The position numbers and the translations under genes are program-made. A stretch of 64,000 bases of DNA, taken from the NCBI GenBank assembly GCA_031763025.1, contig JASSKH010000002.1, positions 14,873,468 through 14,937,467 of the forward strand, in the 5' to 3' direction. Source of the DNA: Macrocystis pyrifera (taxonomy: Eukaryota; Sar; Phaeophyceae; Laminariales; Laminariaceae). Under the pieces are notes generated by a model that did not search any database, had not been told where the DNA came from, and saw nothing but the letters and a program-made list of their open reading frames with translations. This document shows positions 1 through 11,658 of this stretch, in pieces. The stretch's first letter is position 1. Each line of letters starts with the position of its first letter.

Positions 1-1146
1 CTCCGATTCTGGATGTACATGCCCTCCACGACAACATCCCCGTGGCCGACCAGAGCCCATCGACAGACGACTCTCCTACCGCACCAAAAGCCCCGTGCCC
101 ACAGCTTCTTGCACGCCTCAACGCCGACCAACGGGAAAGCTTCCTCGACCTCTGGGAATGTCTGCCGTTACACCTACGCGACGTCAACTTCGACCTGCAC
201 GGTTCTAGATGAACCCCGTCGGTGATCAACAACCTGAGAGACGTCCTCTGCGAATTCCAGGACGTCTTCTCCACCACCAAGACTGACTTCGGCTCGTGCC
301 CGCTCATGCCGTTCAAGATCACCGTACCCCCGGAAGCCCAACGGCTCGAGCTCCTTTCAGCGTACACCTACACGCTGGAGTACCGGAAGGGCACGGCCAA
401 CGGCAACGCCGACTTCCTCTCCCGGCTTCCCCAACCAGCCACCGACGCCGACCGCACCGGACGCAACCGCCGCACTGGCCCCGACACCGTCGGCATCTAC
501 CTCATCCGCCCCTGCGGCTTCGCGCCGAACGACCCTTCCACCCCGGGTATCGGCTTGGGTGGGCTCGTGTCCCCCCCTTCCGGACCCATCCCAACCGTCC
601 AGCCGCTCCCCTTCACCGACGACGACTTCCGCGACTTTCGCCTACTCGGACCACGTATGGAGCACCCCACCCTTTCCCCCGCAACCCACACCTTCCTCGG
701 GCCTATTGCGACCCGCGACTCCACCACCGGACAGCTTGCCGGCACCGAGAATGCCGCCGTGAACACCGGAGCTCCTCCAGGCTCGGCTTCCATGCCGTCC
801 GTCGTCTCTCCGCCGCCCACCATTGGCGCCACGACACCAGCCCTTCCAGGTCTGATATCTTCTCGGACCCGCCATCGCGTCGCCGCTTCCGCGGGAACCC
901 CTCGGCCTACAGCCGACTACCGGTTTGGACGCCGACCGCCACCCAAGCCATTGGCGCCCACTACGCAAAGATCGACCCCCTCAACAACGCCCTCTCCGCC
1001 GGCACCAACACCACCGGTAGTGCCCCGTCGTCGAACCCGATGACGACCCCTACCTCCCTGCCTACGTCGGGCACTACACCTACAAAGACTGGGCGCGAGA
1101 AAAACGCGCGGAGCCCCTGTGCTGCGCCACCATCCGCTTCCTGTCG

Positions 1147-2823
1147 TTGGACTCCCCCAGCCCGACGCCGCACGACCTCCTGGACTTCATCCCCCCGGCC
1201 CGGCGCCCACAACTTTCGGACGTCCTCACTCTTGCCTCCAAAAGCAAGCTACACCGTACCGACGACGAGACCGCCCTCCTGGTCCAACGACCACCCACAA
1301 CCTCATCCGGGAACAGCCTACCACCACCCGCCCCCTCTACCCCACGCGTCTACGTGCCAATGTTAATGCGCCCTTGGGTGCTGAACACATGCCACGCCAC
1401 CACCTCTCTACACCTGGGAGTCACCCGAACGGTCCGCATGTTGGCACGTTTCTTTTGGTGGATTGGCATGGACGCTTCCGTCCGCTGGTGGATCCGCCGT
1501 TGCCTTCAATGCCAGGCGCGGAAGACCTCCCGGCACACCATTCGTTGGCCCATCCTTTCTCTTCTATTGCCCAACGGGCCTGGCATCACCGTCAGCGTCG
1601 ACTACTTCGGGCCCCTGCCGCTCACGCCGCGCGGGAACGTCCACATCCTCCTCTTCACAGACCGCTTCAGCCGCCGCGCCGATATGTATGCCGTTTCAGC
1701 GGCACAGTTCACGGCCGCCGGCACTGCCGACATCTTCCTGAACGAGTACATCCCTCTCTGGGGGTGCCCGGTTACACTTCTCTCCGACAACGGACTACAC
1801 TTCACCTCCAAGCTTGTGAACATCGTCTACGAACGCCTTGGCATCCACAAGGTCAACACCAGCTCCTACCACCCCTGCACCAACGGCGGCGTCGAGCGCG
1901 TCAACCACGTACTGGCCCAAATGCTCTCTATGGTTGGCAACGAACAGCAGACCGACTGGGACGTGCTGCTCCCACACGTGTCGTCGGCCTACAACAAGTC
2001 CGTGAACGCCGCCACAGGGCTTGCACCTAACGAAATCCACATGGGCCGCCTTCCTCACCTCCCGCTCTCGGTCTTCGAACCCGACAATATCGGCGGTCAC
2101 CAAAGCCTGGACCGCGATCACCTGGTTTACATCAACCTCGCCACCGACCGACAACGACGCGCCTATTCCCTCGTCCGCGAACTACACCGACTCACCGTCT
2201 CGCGTCTTCAGCGCCGCAATGCGCCCATCATGGCCGCCCTCCTAGCATCCCCCCCCTTCACCGTAGGCGGCTGGGTTTGGGTCTACAACTCCGCCTCAAC
2301 CATCCGCCAAGGCGTCAAAACGGGCACCGACGCAACCGTCCTCAAGACGAAGCTTTCCCTGAACTGGAATGGCCCCTTCAAGGTCCTCGCCGTAGGGCCG
2401 ACGCCCGCCTCAAACACCCCCGACAATCGCCCCCTTCACGACAAGCTACGTTTCCTCGACCTTCCATCCGACCTCCCGGGACGGGACTCCAAGCCACGCG
2501 TCTCCGTCCAACGATGCAAACCTTGTCGGAACCCCAACGACACCAGCGACATCCCCAAGCATCTGCCCGCGGACCTTACTACATACGTGCTCACAGCTTC
2601 TGCCGCCAAGTCCCCCCCTTACCACGTCACCGTCGACGACGTCACTCCTCCACCGGAACGCCTCGAGGTCGAGCAAATCACTGACCATCAACTCGTACGC
2701 GGCCGCGGCGGGGTCATCGCCGTTCTGTACGAGACTCACTGGACTGGACTTCTCAGCCCCTCTTGGGAACGCGAGCTGGACCTTCAACACTTCCGGCGCC
2801 ACATCCTACTGTACTGGTCATGA
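1147..2823 (+). CDS. Ty3 integrase with GPY/F module and chromodomain
   Basis: The 558-residue open frame shows an HHCC zinc module (His83, His89, Cys119, Cys122), then an RNase H-fold integrase core with the acidic triad Asp152, Asp214 and Glu250. The spacing between the last two is 35 residues, the classical D35E signature. A GPY/F-type module lies near residues 375-415 (Gly-Pro-Phe at 409-411) and a chromodomain near 507-556, with the aromatic and acidic pattern of HP1-like folds. Family knowledge: the integrase joins cDNA ends to host DNA, and the chromodomain steers insertion to modified histones. The first methionine is probably not a true start, because such integrases are released from a polyprotein. 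It lies upstream of the Tudor-like frame. Confidence 0.9.
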   Translation: MDSPSPTPHDLLDFIPPARRPQLSDVLTLASKSKLHRTDDETALLVQRPPTTSSGNSLPPPAPSTPRVYVPMLMRPWVLNTCHATTSLHLGVTRTVRMLARFFWWIGMDASVRWWIRRCLQCQARKTSRHTIRWPILSLLLPNGPGITVSVDYFGPLPLTPRGNVHILLFTDRFSRRADMYAVSAAQFTAAGTADIFLNEYIPLWGCPVTLLSDNGLHFTSKLVNIVYERLGIHKVNTSSYHPCTNGGVERVNHVLAQMLSMVGNEQQTDWDVLLPHVSSAYNKSVNAATGLAPNEIHMGRLPHLPLSVFEPDNIGGHQSLDRDHLVYINLATDRQRRAYSLVRELHRLTVSRLQRRNAPIMAALLASPPFTVGGWVWVYNSASTIRQGVKTGTDATVLKTKLSLNWNGPFKVLAVGPTPASNTPDNRPLHDKLRFLDLPSDLPGRDSKPRVSVQRCKPCRNPNDTSDIPKHLPADLTTYVLTASAAKSPPYHVTVDDVTPPPERLEVEQITDHQLVRGRGGVIAVLYETHWTGLLSPSWERELDLQHFRRHILLYWS

Positions 2824-2865
2824 TCACCAACCCAGCACCGCCAGACGAACCGCCTCTACCGCCAG

Positions 2866-3234
2866 ATGCGCATCGGCGCCGCTCACCGCGAACTGGCGCG
2901 ATCTCAAGGACAAATCTTCCTCGCCCCAGGCTACGCCTTGGTCTCCCGCAGCCTTTGGCTCCACAACTTCAGCACCACCATCCTACCCTCCGGAGCACAC
3001 ATATGGTACAAGGCGCGCGACGGCCTTTGGTGGCTGGGCAAGGTCGCTCACAGCTCACCCCCTGACGCCTCTTCGGGAACTCCGCCGGAGCCTTCACCGG
3101 GAAGCTCCTACATCGTCCGGTTCCTGGACGACCCCGGCCCGATCAAGATCGACCTCCAACCCGCCCGCTACACTACAGCACGGAACGCCGTATACGGATC
3201 GTGGTGTCTTCAACTCCTGGGAATGGAACCCTAG
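2866..3234 (+). CDS. Ty3 C-terminal Tudor/Agenet-like domain
   Basis: A 122-residue frame follows the integrase-chromodomain frame closely. Its core has a WYK-x-RDGLWWLGK segment, a spacer of about 25 residues, a VRFLDDPGPIK segment and then PARYTT and GSWCL. The aromatic and acidic spacing resembles Tudor or Agenet reader folds, but this is inference from pattern. The same block is found in the other two Ty3 elements of the window (near 30330-30560 on the minus strand and 57750-57950), which argues that it is a real module of these elements. A role as a second chromatin-binding module next to the chromodomain is plausible. Confidence 0.6.
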   Translation: MRIGAAHRELARSQGQIFLAPGYALVSRSLWLHNFSTTILPSGAHIWYKARDGLWWLGKVAHSSPPDASSGTPPEPSPGSSYIVRFLDDPGPIKIDLQPARYTTARNAVYGSWCLQLLGMEP

Positions 3235-4862
3235 CACGTGGGGTGCTGCGGAACTCTGATGTGTCCCTCGGAACCCCCACCGTTTCCACTCCCCCCCCTG
3301 GTTAGCCTTAGTTTAGTCTTTTGTTAGTTCTGGATATTTGGTTCTGGTTAGTCTGCAATATCTTAAGAGTAGTTCTTCAGGGTTAGTCTTCAATAGTCAT
3401 CAGCAGTCATCTTCTTGGGAGTGTTTGTTTCCATCTACCGCCTCCGGTATAGCTTGACCGACCCCGTGTTGGCTACCGATCCGAGGCCGTGTATGTTTCT
3501 TTTTTGGGTGTGTTTGGGAGTATCATCGTCCCCCCCGCCCCCGTTTGTTTTTCTTCTTATCGCCTACGGCTCCCGTGTAACCTCCTCACGTTCAGGCCAC
3601 TGACTCGTAGCGATACCTTCATTTGCATTTGTGTTTGTACTCCACTAGCCTACAGCCAATTATCGGCGATATCACGCCGAGGTAAAATCGTGTTGTAGCC
3701 TGAGCTGTGCTCTGACCTTAGTCGACTTCCGCCGACCCGTGTTTCAGACGGTCCTCGAGCTAAGCCTATATCGAGCTTCCAGCTCACCCGTGTTTCTTCC
3801 ATGTTTGACAAGTAGGGTCCCGATAGCATTGCCGCCCCGGAAGGTCGCTGAGTTATCGGCCATACATAAGCGGTTCGGACATGATCGATTTCTCCTGACC
3901 TGTGTCCAGCTTTTTGTCTGTTTTCTGGTCCCGATGGTATTTCGTTTTCTCTTTCCATTTTCTTCCTCTTTTCTTCTTGTTCGGTATTCCGCACATCCCT
4001 CTGTCCTCTGGCAAACGACACCAAGTTTGCTGTCGCCCCGGTTGACCGAGTTGCACACGCTAGTGTTTGGGCCCCGCGCTATCTACTACTTCGAACTGCA
4101 CGCATTCGGTCGATTTTCTTGCGGATTTTCTTGCCGCCACCATCTTTGAGATTGTTTTTGTTGAGTTGCCTACCTTGCTACGTTTGCTGGTATTGTTCAC
4201 ACCACGAACAGGTCTCCGATACGCCGCGTTGTTTGTTGCGCCTCTCGGTTTTAGTAGTCCCTAGTGCACGCAGCCCTCATAGCACCCTAGCTGTGTCCCT
4301 TCTGTCTCGCGTGATGTCTGCCATGTTAGGACCTTCGCCACAAGACAAGGCATGGCGCCTAGCGGATATATATATATGTGTGTTTTTGAATTGTGATCAC
4401 TGTCTCCTTTTAGAGTCTCCTCGTTTGCCAACCCGGTTCAGCGAACAACCCTTTCGTACCTCCTTGGACCCCAGACAATGGCTCCAGTAATACGCTTGTA
4501 CGTCCCTTCTTTTGCCTTCACTTCGGTCTTCATTTTCTTCTTTAGCCTTCGCTACGGTTTCTGTCTCCTTTTGCGTTCCTCTTTCTTTGTTTCCATTTTG
4601 GGTGATTTCTACTTTCGCCTCTGCTTTGAGTTCTGTGTCTCTCTCTCCTTTAGTCTCCCTTTCAGTGGTTGTTCTCAGCGAACACCCCCTCTTCGTAGTG
4701 TTTGGGTTTTATTACGAGGTGTGGGGGGATCTATAGCCTCATTTCTTTTGTTTCGAATAGCCGCATCTTCGACCACCTTTTTCCTGGCCGTTTGGGATGA
4801 ACTTTGTCATCACCCTCCGATCATCTTGTGGTCTGCACAAACGACTATTCAGGGTGGGCTAA
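3235..4862 (+). other. 3' untranslated zone of family 1 Ty3 element
   Basis: About 1.6 kb between the last coding module and the 3' LTR. It is pyrimidine-rich and full of short C+T-rich frames, with no domain recognised. The minus-strand element has a closely similar zone at 28702-30300. A purine-rich stretch just before the LTR (near 4851-4862) is a candidate polypurine tract. A minus-strand frame at 3650-4024 has a closely similar counterpart in the other copy. Confidence 0.6.
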
Positions 4863-5361
4863 TGTGATATGAGTAGAGTATTCATGGGTCATAGATATAG
4901 ATAATACATTGCAGTCTTGTAGTCTCACGAATACGAGAATAGTCCAAAGAATGGATTAACCCGGCGGATATCCCGTTAGTCGAGAGTATCGTTATTTTAG
5001 GAATGTTCCCTAGGGCGGATAGCCCGTTAGACGAGAGTAATGTTCCTTGACGCAGATAGGACTACGAAGTGAGAAGTTCTTATATTAGCAGAAGAACGAT
5101 CGGTAGCCATAGGAAAGTTCTGTTGGAGTACATCAGATAAGAGGAATTTAGGAGAGCTTGTGGTGTGGGGTGGGACGAGTATATCTGGGCGTCGAGTCCC
5201 GCCCCCCTACCTCTCACTTCTCTACCAGAGCACCTCCTCAGCTCTCGCCATCAATAAGAAGATCTAAATCAGAAGAAGCGAAGCACTGCTTTCCAGCTGC
5301 CAGAACAACCTGCGTCCCTTGCCACTACCCTTACCACTACCCTAGAGCGGGCCCCGCATCA
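4863..5361 (+). repeat. 3' LTR of the left family 1 Ty3 element
   Basis: 499 bp, starting TGTGATATG and ending near GCATCA. It matches both LTRs of the minus-strand element (28203-28701 and 40624-41110) along its length, including the A/T-rich start and the segment with paired CTAACGGG / CCCGTTAG repeats. The downstream flank continues into the palindrome arm, so this is the insertion junction. Confidence 0.88.
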
Positions 5362-6420
5362 CAGCAGCATTCGCTTCCGATTTCGTCTTGAATTTAGGCT
5401 CGGAGTCCACACGCCTTCGCTTTCCTGGTTTCGTGCTTGCTTTTTCGACCGCTTTCCTCGACGGTCGCGCGAGCCGGCCTCCGACCGGTGTTCTCCCGTG
5501 CGCGCGTCTCGGAGTCTCGCGCCGCCGACGAGCGCGGCGACCCCGAAATCGAGGGATATTTGCTGCGGGGAGGAGATACGGACGTTCTATTTCTTCTCTC
5601 CTGGAATTTGAGTTCCCAGTCGTTCTAAAGGTCCAAGGGTGGTACGCATGAACGCGTGAACAGCAGTCGTGTACTCAGGATCTGAACGATTTTTTATTGG
5701 TTCAAACTGGCAGTCCCGTTTTCGACCACGAACTCGAAGAATATGGAGAGGAGACACGGACGTTCTATTTTTCGCGGTCCTGGAGATTTGTTTCGCTGTT
5801 GTTGCTCCGCAAAGAGAGACCGACTTGATCTTATTGTATTGTAGTTCTTTCCTATCCGAGGTTCGATTCTCGGCCTTGCTGATGCTACCGCTTTATACTC
5901 CCGACTCCTTTATTCTCCTGACTCCTTCGGTTTGCGGGCCGCCATCGGCCTGTTCGACCCCCTCGGTCTTGCCGTACTCGGTGGCTGTCTTCCCTTGCCC
6001 CCCTCTCTTCGCGAGTCGACTACACGCGCCTTCCCGGGGTATCGCGCCGCTTTTGCAACCAGATCGTTGGATAAAAATCGGCACGCCATTTGTTTTCGCC
6101 GGAGGGACGGGATGGAAGTTGTTGGAGAGTATGAATTCGACCGAGTGTGGTCGATAAGAAAAACAGACCAATCACATCGGAGGATATCATACAGGTGGTC
6201 GTACATGCCCGGACTGTCTACTGCTGCTGCAAGGTTTGATCTCTGGAGGCGCATTGATATACGAGTACTACTTCGGCAGCAATAGTACAGCAGCTAGTAG
6301 TAGTAGTTCAGAGGTATTCTACTTGGAAGATGTACAAAGCAAAACCAAATATCCATAACAAGCGCGCCCGATGAGCGTGTCTGACGTATCACGCAATAAC
6401 GCAGCTTCCAAACTTGCACA
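5362..6420 (-). repeat. Palindrome left arm, outer block Q
   Basis: This block is the reverse complement of 21590-22960 and 25140-26190, with only scattered differences. No coding function is recognised. It carries a tRNA-like T-arm motif (GGTTCGATTCTC, near 5860) in all three copies but no matching acceptor or anticodon arms. Its outer end is cut by the Ty3 LTR that ends at 5361. Confidence 0.85.
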
Positions 6421-6785
6421 CTTCGGACAGATCAGCTCACGGTAGCTCGAACTAGCTCTTTAAGGAGCTAGCTAACCGGTGAGCTACGTGAGCTACATGA
6501 GCTGCGCATGTTTTCCTGGCTTGTGCTATAGGAGGGTAGCTCATCTGCACATGTTTTCAAAGCTTGAGCTATAGAGGATAGCTCATCTGCACATATATGT
6601 CCAGAGTGAGCTATAGGAGCTACATGAGCTAGCTCATCTACCTCCGAGATGAGCTATAGGAGCTACATGAGCTACACATGTTTCCCCTGGCTTGAGCTAT
6701 AGGCGGTAGCTCATCCGCATATGTTTTCGAAGCTTGAGCTATAGGCGATAGCTCATCTGCACATGTTTTCGAAGCTTGATTTGGG
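6421..6785. repeat. Degenerate tandem array with GAGCTATAG motif
   Basis: A run of about 50-60-bp units. Each contains GAGCTATAGG, a TAGCTCATC(T/C)GCACAT segment and usually TGTTTTCGAAGCTT. The units contain self-complementary AGCT blocks. It stands where the other palindrome copies have a different middle segment, so it is specific to the left arm here. No gene is seen. Confidence 0.75.
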
Positions 6786-6901
6786 CGGATGCTGCAAGCT
6801 GACATGTTGTCTGCTCCTGCTGCTGCTGCTGCTTCGGTAGTGCTGCTGCAGATGTTGCGGCTACGTCTGCACACAGCAGCAGCAGCAATGGTGCTGTTGT
6901 G

Positions 6902-6965
<64 letters not shown>

Positions 6966-7232
6966 ACTGCTATCGCTTTCATGTGCAAATGAGAGGCCAT
7001 CTCTCCTGCACAAGCACCGTTGGCAGTAGGTACAACTCGCCGTAGATAGGTTGGTATGATACTTCGGCGTGGGTATGGGGTACTACTTGGCAACTGGGCA
7101 GATAAAGGGCAGCAGTACTATGGTCCACAAAATGCAAGTAATCTCAGTTCTGAGAAATGTGATAAACCTCTCAGATCTGAGCTGACTTCTGCCCCCTCCA
7201 GGACAAAGATCAATAGTATCGATGGTTTCCTG
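6786..7232 (-). repeat. Palindrome left arm, inner block R, first piece
   Basis: Reverse complement of about 19980-20390 and 23270-24440 (the latter interrupted). It contains a long uninterrupted CTG run (6903-6965, 21 units), while the aligned place in the other two copies has only 4-5 units. It ends at the 8-bp target duplication of the hAT-like element and resumes at 13013. Confidence 0.85.
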
Positions 7233-8499
7233 TAGAGCCTGGTTTCACCTAAAAATCGGGGGGGTGTATGATATCTATATATACCCCCCGAAAAAACATG
7301 ACTCAGTCATAAAAGTTGATATTTCTTAGTCATGTCCATATCACGGGCATTTTCTGATATATCGCTATGATATGTGATATATGCAGGGTATATGATGATA
7401 CCATGTCATATATCGTGTGATATATCATATATATAGTGCAATATCATATATAACGTTATATATCATGTACCTTGTATATTGTGATATGTCACTTTATATC
7501 TGCCCTATATATATCGTGATTTCGTGTGCTATTATCACCTATATCTGTACGTCACCGCCGTGTCACATCGGTACTTGCTCGTGGTTGGGGCCTGTGCTAC
7601 ACTGATGGTAAGGCACTGGCTCGGTACTTGGCGATCTGTGCCCGCTACGTACTACCCGGCACACCAAAAGCATGAATGATGATACAGCAACCCTTTCTCC
7701 GCGAGGATATATTGCATGTAGATGTGTGGCTGCACTTGACGATGTCGAAGGCGACTGCTGTAGCTGTGGCTTGCCTGCGGCCGCAGGCGATGGCGCGTTC
7801 GACTCGCTCATCGCGGATCAAACCCGCACGACAGGAAGACAGCAGCGGGCACCGGCCCTGGTACGTCCCCTCTTGTGTGTGCGTCACGCTTCGTACTCGT
7901 ATACCAGGTATAATATACTGCACGTATATTCCGCCCAAAATGTACGCCCGAAAGACGCAAGATATATCGTCAAGACAGCAAGTGGTCATATTATGACGCA
8001 TATCGGATAGCTATATCACGTATTTCACCTCATATAGGCCGATATATCATCTTATATCACCTTATATAGGCCGATATATCTCTTCATAGCGGACGTATAT
8101 ATCATACAAGGTTCCCCTCCGGGAGGTGCCGTATTAATAGGGGAGTGGCGCAAGAGGGAAATAATAATACTAGTATGAAACCCTGCACACTAGTTTAGAA
8201 GTACAGCATTTGCACCCACCCATCATTTTAACGTGAAGAACACACACAACATATTTTTGAGGACAGACTATTATACTGATGTTGGCGGAATTAGTGTGGG
8301 ATCAATACTACAATAATAATATATAATAGGGTATCGGTAAGTGGAGATAAATTGATCCAGCTGACTCGCGGCGATTAATTCGTAAGTACATTAAAGTTGC
8401 GCGAGGTCGAGGTTGCGCCAAAATACTTTGTGACCGGCTGAGTAATAAGGTGAAGCACATACATACATACTGGTACTACAATATATATGTTCCCCCAAG

Positions 8500-9340
8500 A
8501 TAAATGTTTCCGGGTGCTCAGGGTAATATCAAGGTTTCACAGGTAAATATGTGCTCGAGAACAAATCGTAGTCCCGAGCACTGAGAGTATTGGAATACTG
8601 GCGGCAAAACTACTGCGAGTACTGAGAAGGCCCAAATACTGAGAGTAATGAGAGTGTGAGCAGTACCGAACCCCGAGAATACAGGTTGCTTAAAGTATGT
8701 ACCCGCAGTAGTATCGAAACACGAAATAGATAAATACTTGGGGGTGAAGGCAATATATGCGCAGTACCGAACCTCTCGAGATACTAAGAGCATTCGCAGT
8801 CATGCATAATGTTATACTTCGAAGTATCGAAATACTGGCAGACTGCTTTGATTGCTCAAGTTTTGTCTCCAGCGAAAGTAGTTTGCTCCAACTCCCACTC
8901 GTGTGGGACTATCTGGGTGTGTTTTGTGCCGAACGGCGGGCCTGAGACTTGTCGACACGGTGCACAACGGTTGAAGTATACTTCATACTCGAAGTATACT
9001 GGGCATATTGAGGGTATTTCATTACTGCGAGTGCTGAGTCTCGCAGAAGAAGCAGCAGCACGAACACTACCAACGGACGAAATAAATACTGCTATAGACT
9101 CGTAGTACTTACTGGTATACTTGTAGTACCCGCGGTACAGAAGCCCGAAGAAAGTATACGCAGTAGTATCTACAGAAGAACCTCAAAATACTGCGAATAT
9201 ATATACTCGCAGTATCGGTATCTCGAGCACAAAAACCCCGAAATACTGCGAGTGAGTGTACGAAGTACCTATCTATACGGTAATAGCAGCAGTATTTTCT
9301 CGAACATACTTTGCTTTACTCCCAAGTATTCGGAGTACGT
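8500..9340. repeat. Degenerate AGTACT/GCAGTAT-rich repeat inside the hAT-like element
   Basis: Many irregularly spaced copies of ATACTGCGAGTA-like and AGTACTGAGA-like words on both strands, with GAAGTATC variants. There is no fixed period and no convincing gene. Similar words recur at 20500-20900 and 24560-24900. It may be an old satellite or a repeat-grown spacer. Confidence 0.5.
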
Positions 9341-9828
9341 AGTAGCTGTGAAATGTTGAGATATGAACGCACGCCACACGCAAGCGCGCCCAAACTCTTT
9401 AATTTGGGCTAAAACACACACAAGCATGTACTCAATCATATTACACACGTTCAGAAAAGCAAGGTGTGGACGAATGTATTATTATTACTGCTGTAGTACT
9501 CTGTTATAGTCCTGGTGCAAAAATAGTCAAAAGTGAAATAAAAAAAAAACGTGGATGGTGCAAGTCGAACCTCGGAAACGAAAATAAATGTTATCCATCG
9601 CAGTATAAACGTATACGCTAGAACAGGGCTCTCGTACAACTGGCATGCCGTGCACGATCTCCTACATACAGCAGTAGTAGAGTAGCTTGTGCAGGTACGG
9701 CTGCAAATTCAGCAGTACTGCTGTAAAATGCAACGCGTGGAACGTACGTGTACTGATCCCCTTTCAGCTACTGGCTCTAGGATCTATCAGTCAGCAATAC
9801 ACTGCAATCAGAACTACTGTATACAGTA

Positions 9829-10529
9829 GAGTGTCTGCGCATAATATTTTTGTTTATCAAGGATTTCCGTCGGAAAGGTAATCATAATCGAAAGCCTTTC
9901 GGCATGCGCATAATCGTAGACGAAAAACAGCTAAATATTGGATTCTTATGTTTGAAAAAAAAAAAACACTTGCGGCAGCGGCAGCACTTTTTTTTGTACC
10001 AAACGAGCCGAACACAACAAGAAGTCGTGCAAGCAGCAGCAGTACCCACCTGCAGCAGCAGCAGCAGCAGCTGCTGCTGCGGGAGCAGTAAGCAGCAGCA
10101 AGCACTAACAGGCAGAAGTGCGATCTATCTTGCGCTCCTCGACACTCGCTGTGCAAGCAACGCCGCCACAACGAGAAGATCGCCCTCCTTCTTCGTCGTC
10201 CTCTCTGGCCGAAAAGGGGTCGAAGATCAGGGGCGTGGCGGCAAGTGTGCACGTGCTTGCAGCACCAGCACAGCGCCTGCGACAGCTCTTGCAGCAGCGC
10301 TTGCTTGAGCAAGCTCTCTCGCTTCCAGCAGCACTTGCTCGCAGCAGCGCTTGCTTGAGGCAGCTCTCTCGCTTCCAGCAGCGCTTGCTCGCAGCAGCGC
10401 TTGCTTGCAGCAGACCTTGCTTGTGTGCAGCAGCGCTCGCTTGCAGCAGCGCTTTTGTTTGCAGCAGCGCCTACTCACCGCAGTGCTTGCTTATTGCCGC
10501 AGTGTTTCCAGCAACAACAGCACTTACTT

Positions 10530-10565
<36 letters not shown>

Positions 10566-11625
10566 CACTATATGCAGTAGTAGCAGTAGTCGGTGACGTA
10601 CAGCAGCAGCAGCAGCACCTACCTAATAGTACCTGCTGCTGCTGCAGCAGCAGGCAGCAAAGGCATGCAGCATCAGCGGCAGCAATTCTTCTCGCAAAAC
10701 CCCGCCGGTAGCTGACACATGGTCCGAGGGTCCGAGGCCACTCTCGGGGCAAGCTTGGCCAATCCAAAGCGTCCGGAGAGTTTTCGGCCAACAGAATGCA
10801 GCGATCGAATCTCATATCATACAAATATGGCTCTAGTATAATATGCTATCCAAAAATGCATAACTTCGTCATTTTTATGCAAATTTGATTAGGATATTTG
10901 ATTAGTCGTCGGTAACGGGGGAATAGATAAGCAAAATTCGTAATATTAGAGTGTCTGCGCATAATATTTTTGTTTATCAAGGATTTCCGTCGGAAATGTA
11001 ATCATAATCGAAAGCCGTTCGGCATGCGCATAATCGTAGACGAAAAACAGCTAAATATTGGATTCTTATGTTTGAAAAAAAACACTCGCGGCAGCGGCAG
11101 CACTTTTTTTGTACCAAACGAGCCGAACACAAGAAGTCGTGCAAGCAGCAGCAGTACCTACCTGCAGCAGCAGCAGTAGTACCTACCTGCAGCAGCAGCA
11201 GCAGCAGCAGCAGCTGCTGCAGGAGCAGTAAGCAGCAGCAAGCACTAACAGGCAGAAGTGCGATCTATCTTGCGTTCCTCGACACTCGCTGTGCAAGCAA
11301 CGCCGCCACAACGAGAAGATCGCCCTCCTTCTTCGTCGTCCTCCCTGGCCGAAAAGGGGTCGAAGCGGCGAAGATCAGGGGCGTGGCGGCAAGGGTGCAC
11401 GTGCTTGCAGCACCAGCAGCGCCTGCGACAGCTCTTGCAGCAGCGCTTGCTGGAGGCAGCTCTCTCGCTTCCAGCAGCGCTTGCTTGCACCAGCGCTTGC
11501 TTGCAGCAGACCTTGCTTGTGTGCAGCAGCGCTCGCTTGCAGCAGCGCTTTTGTTTGCAGCAGCGCCTGCTCGCCGCAGTGCTTGCTTATTGCCGCAGTG
11601 CTTCCAGCAACAACAGCACTTACTT

Positions 11626-11658
<33 letters not shown>

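Larger units (their letters stand above)
1..5361 (+). mobile_element. Ty3/gypsy chromovirus-like element, family 1, 3' part
   Basis: This is the 3' part of an LTR retrotransposon whose 5' end lies outside the window. Parts recognised in order are a short retropepsin-to-pol linker, the C-terminal tail of RNase H (short motif ending ADFLSRLP), a complete-looking integrase with chromodomain, a second reader-like domain, a long 3' untranslated zone and the 3' LTR. No reverse transcriptase core was recognised. The order protease, RNase H, integrase and the GPY/F plus chromodomain tail are typical of Ty3/gypsy. It is a close relative of the minus-strand element at 28203-41110, sharing coding parts, 3' zone and LTR. 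It is inserted in the outer part of the palindrome's left arm. I treat it as a broken fossil with a few interruptions and moderate to recent age. Confidence 0.88.

Noticed and set aside
5855-5882. tRNA gene suggested by the T-arm motif GGTTCGATTCTC in block Q (also near 22455 and 25680)
   Set aside because: No pairing acceptor, D-arm or anticodon arm could be drawn at the right distance. It is repeated only as part of the block.
6789-7093. Long poly-Ala / poly-Leu frames over the CTG run on both strands
   Set aside because: They arise from the trinucleotide repeat itself, which is open in all frames.
8757-9105. Short frames in the AGTACT-rich region as exons
   Set aside because: Composition follows the repeat words, and no splice signals or domains support them.
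10118-10711. Ser/Ala-rich frames in the CAG-rich Tc1/mariner-like copies
   Set aside because: Explained by CAG and GCAGCGCTTG repeats; no transposase motif such as DDE/D spacing is visible.
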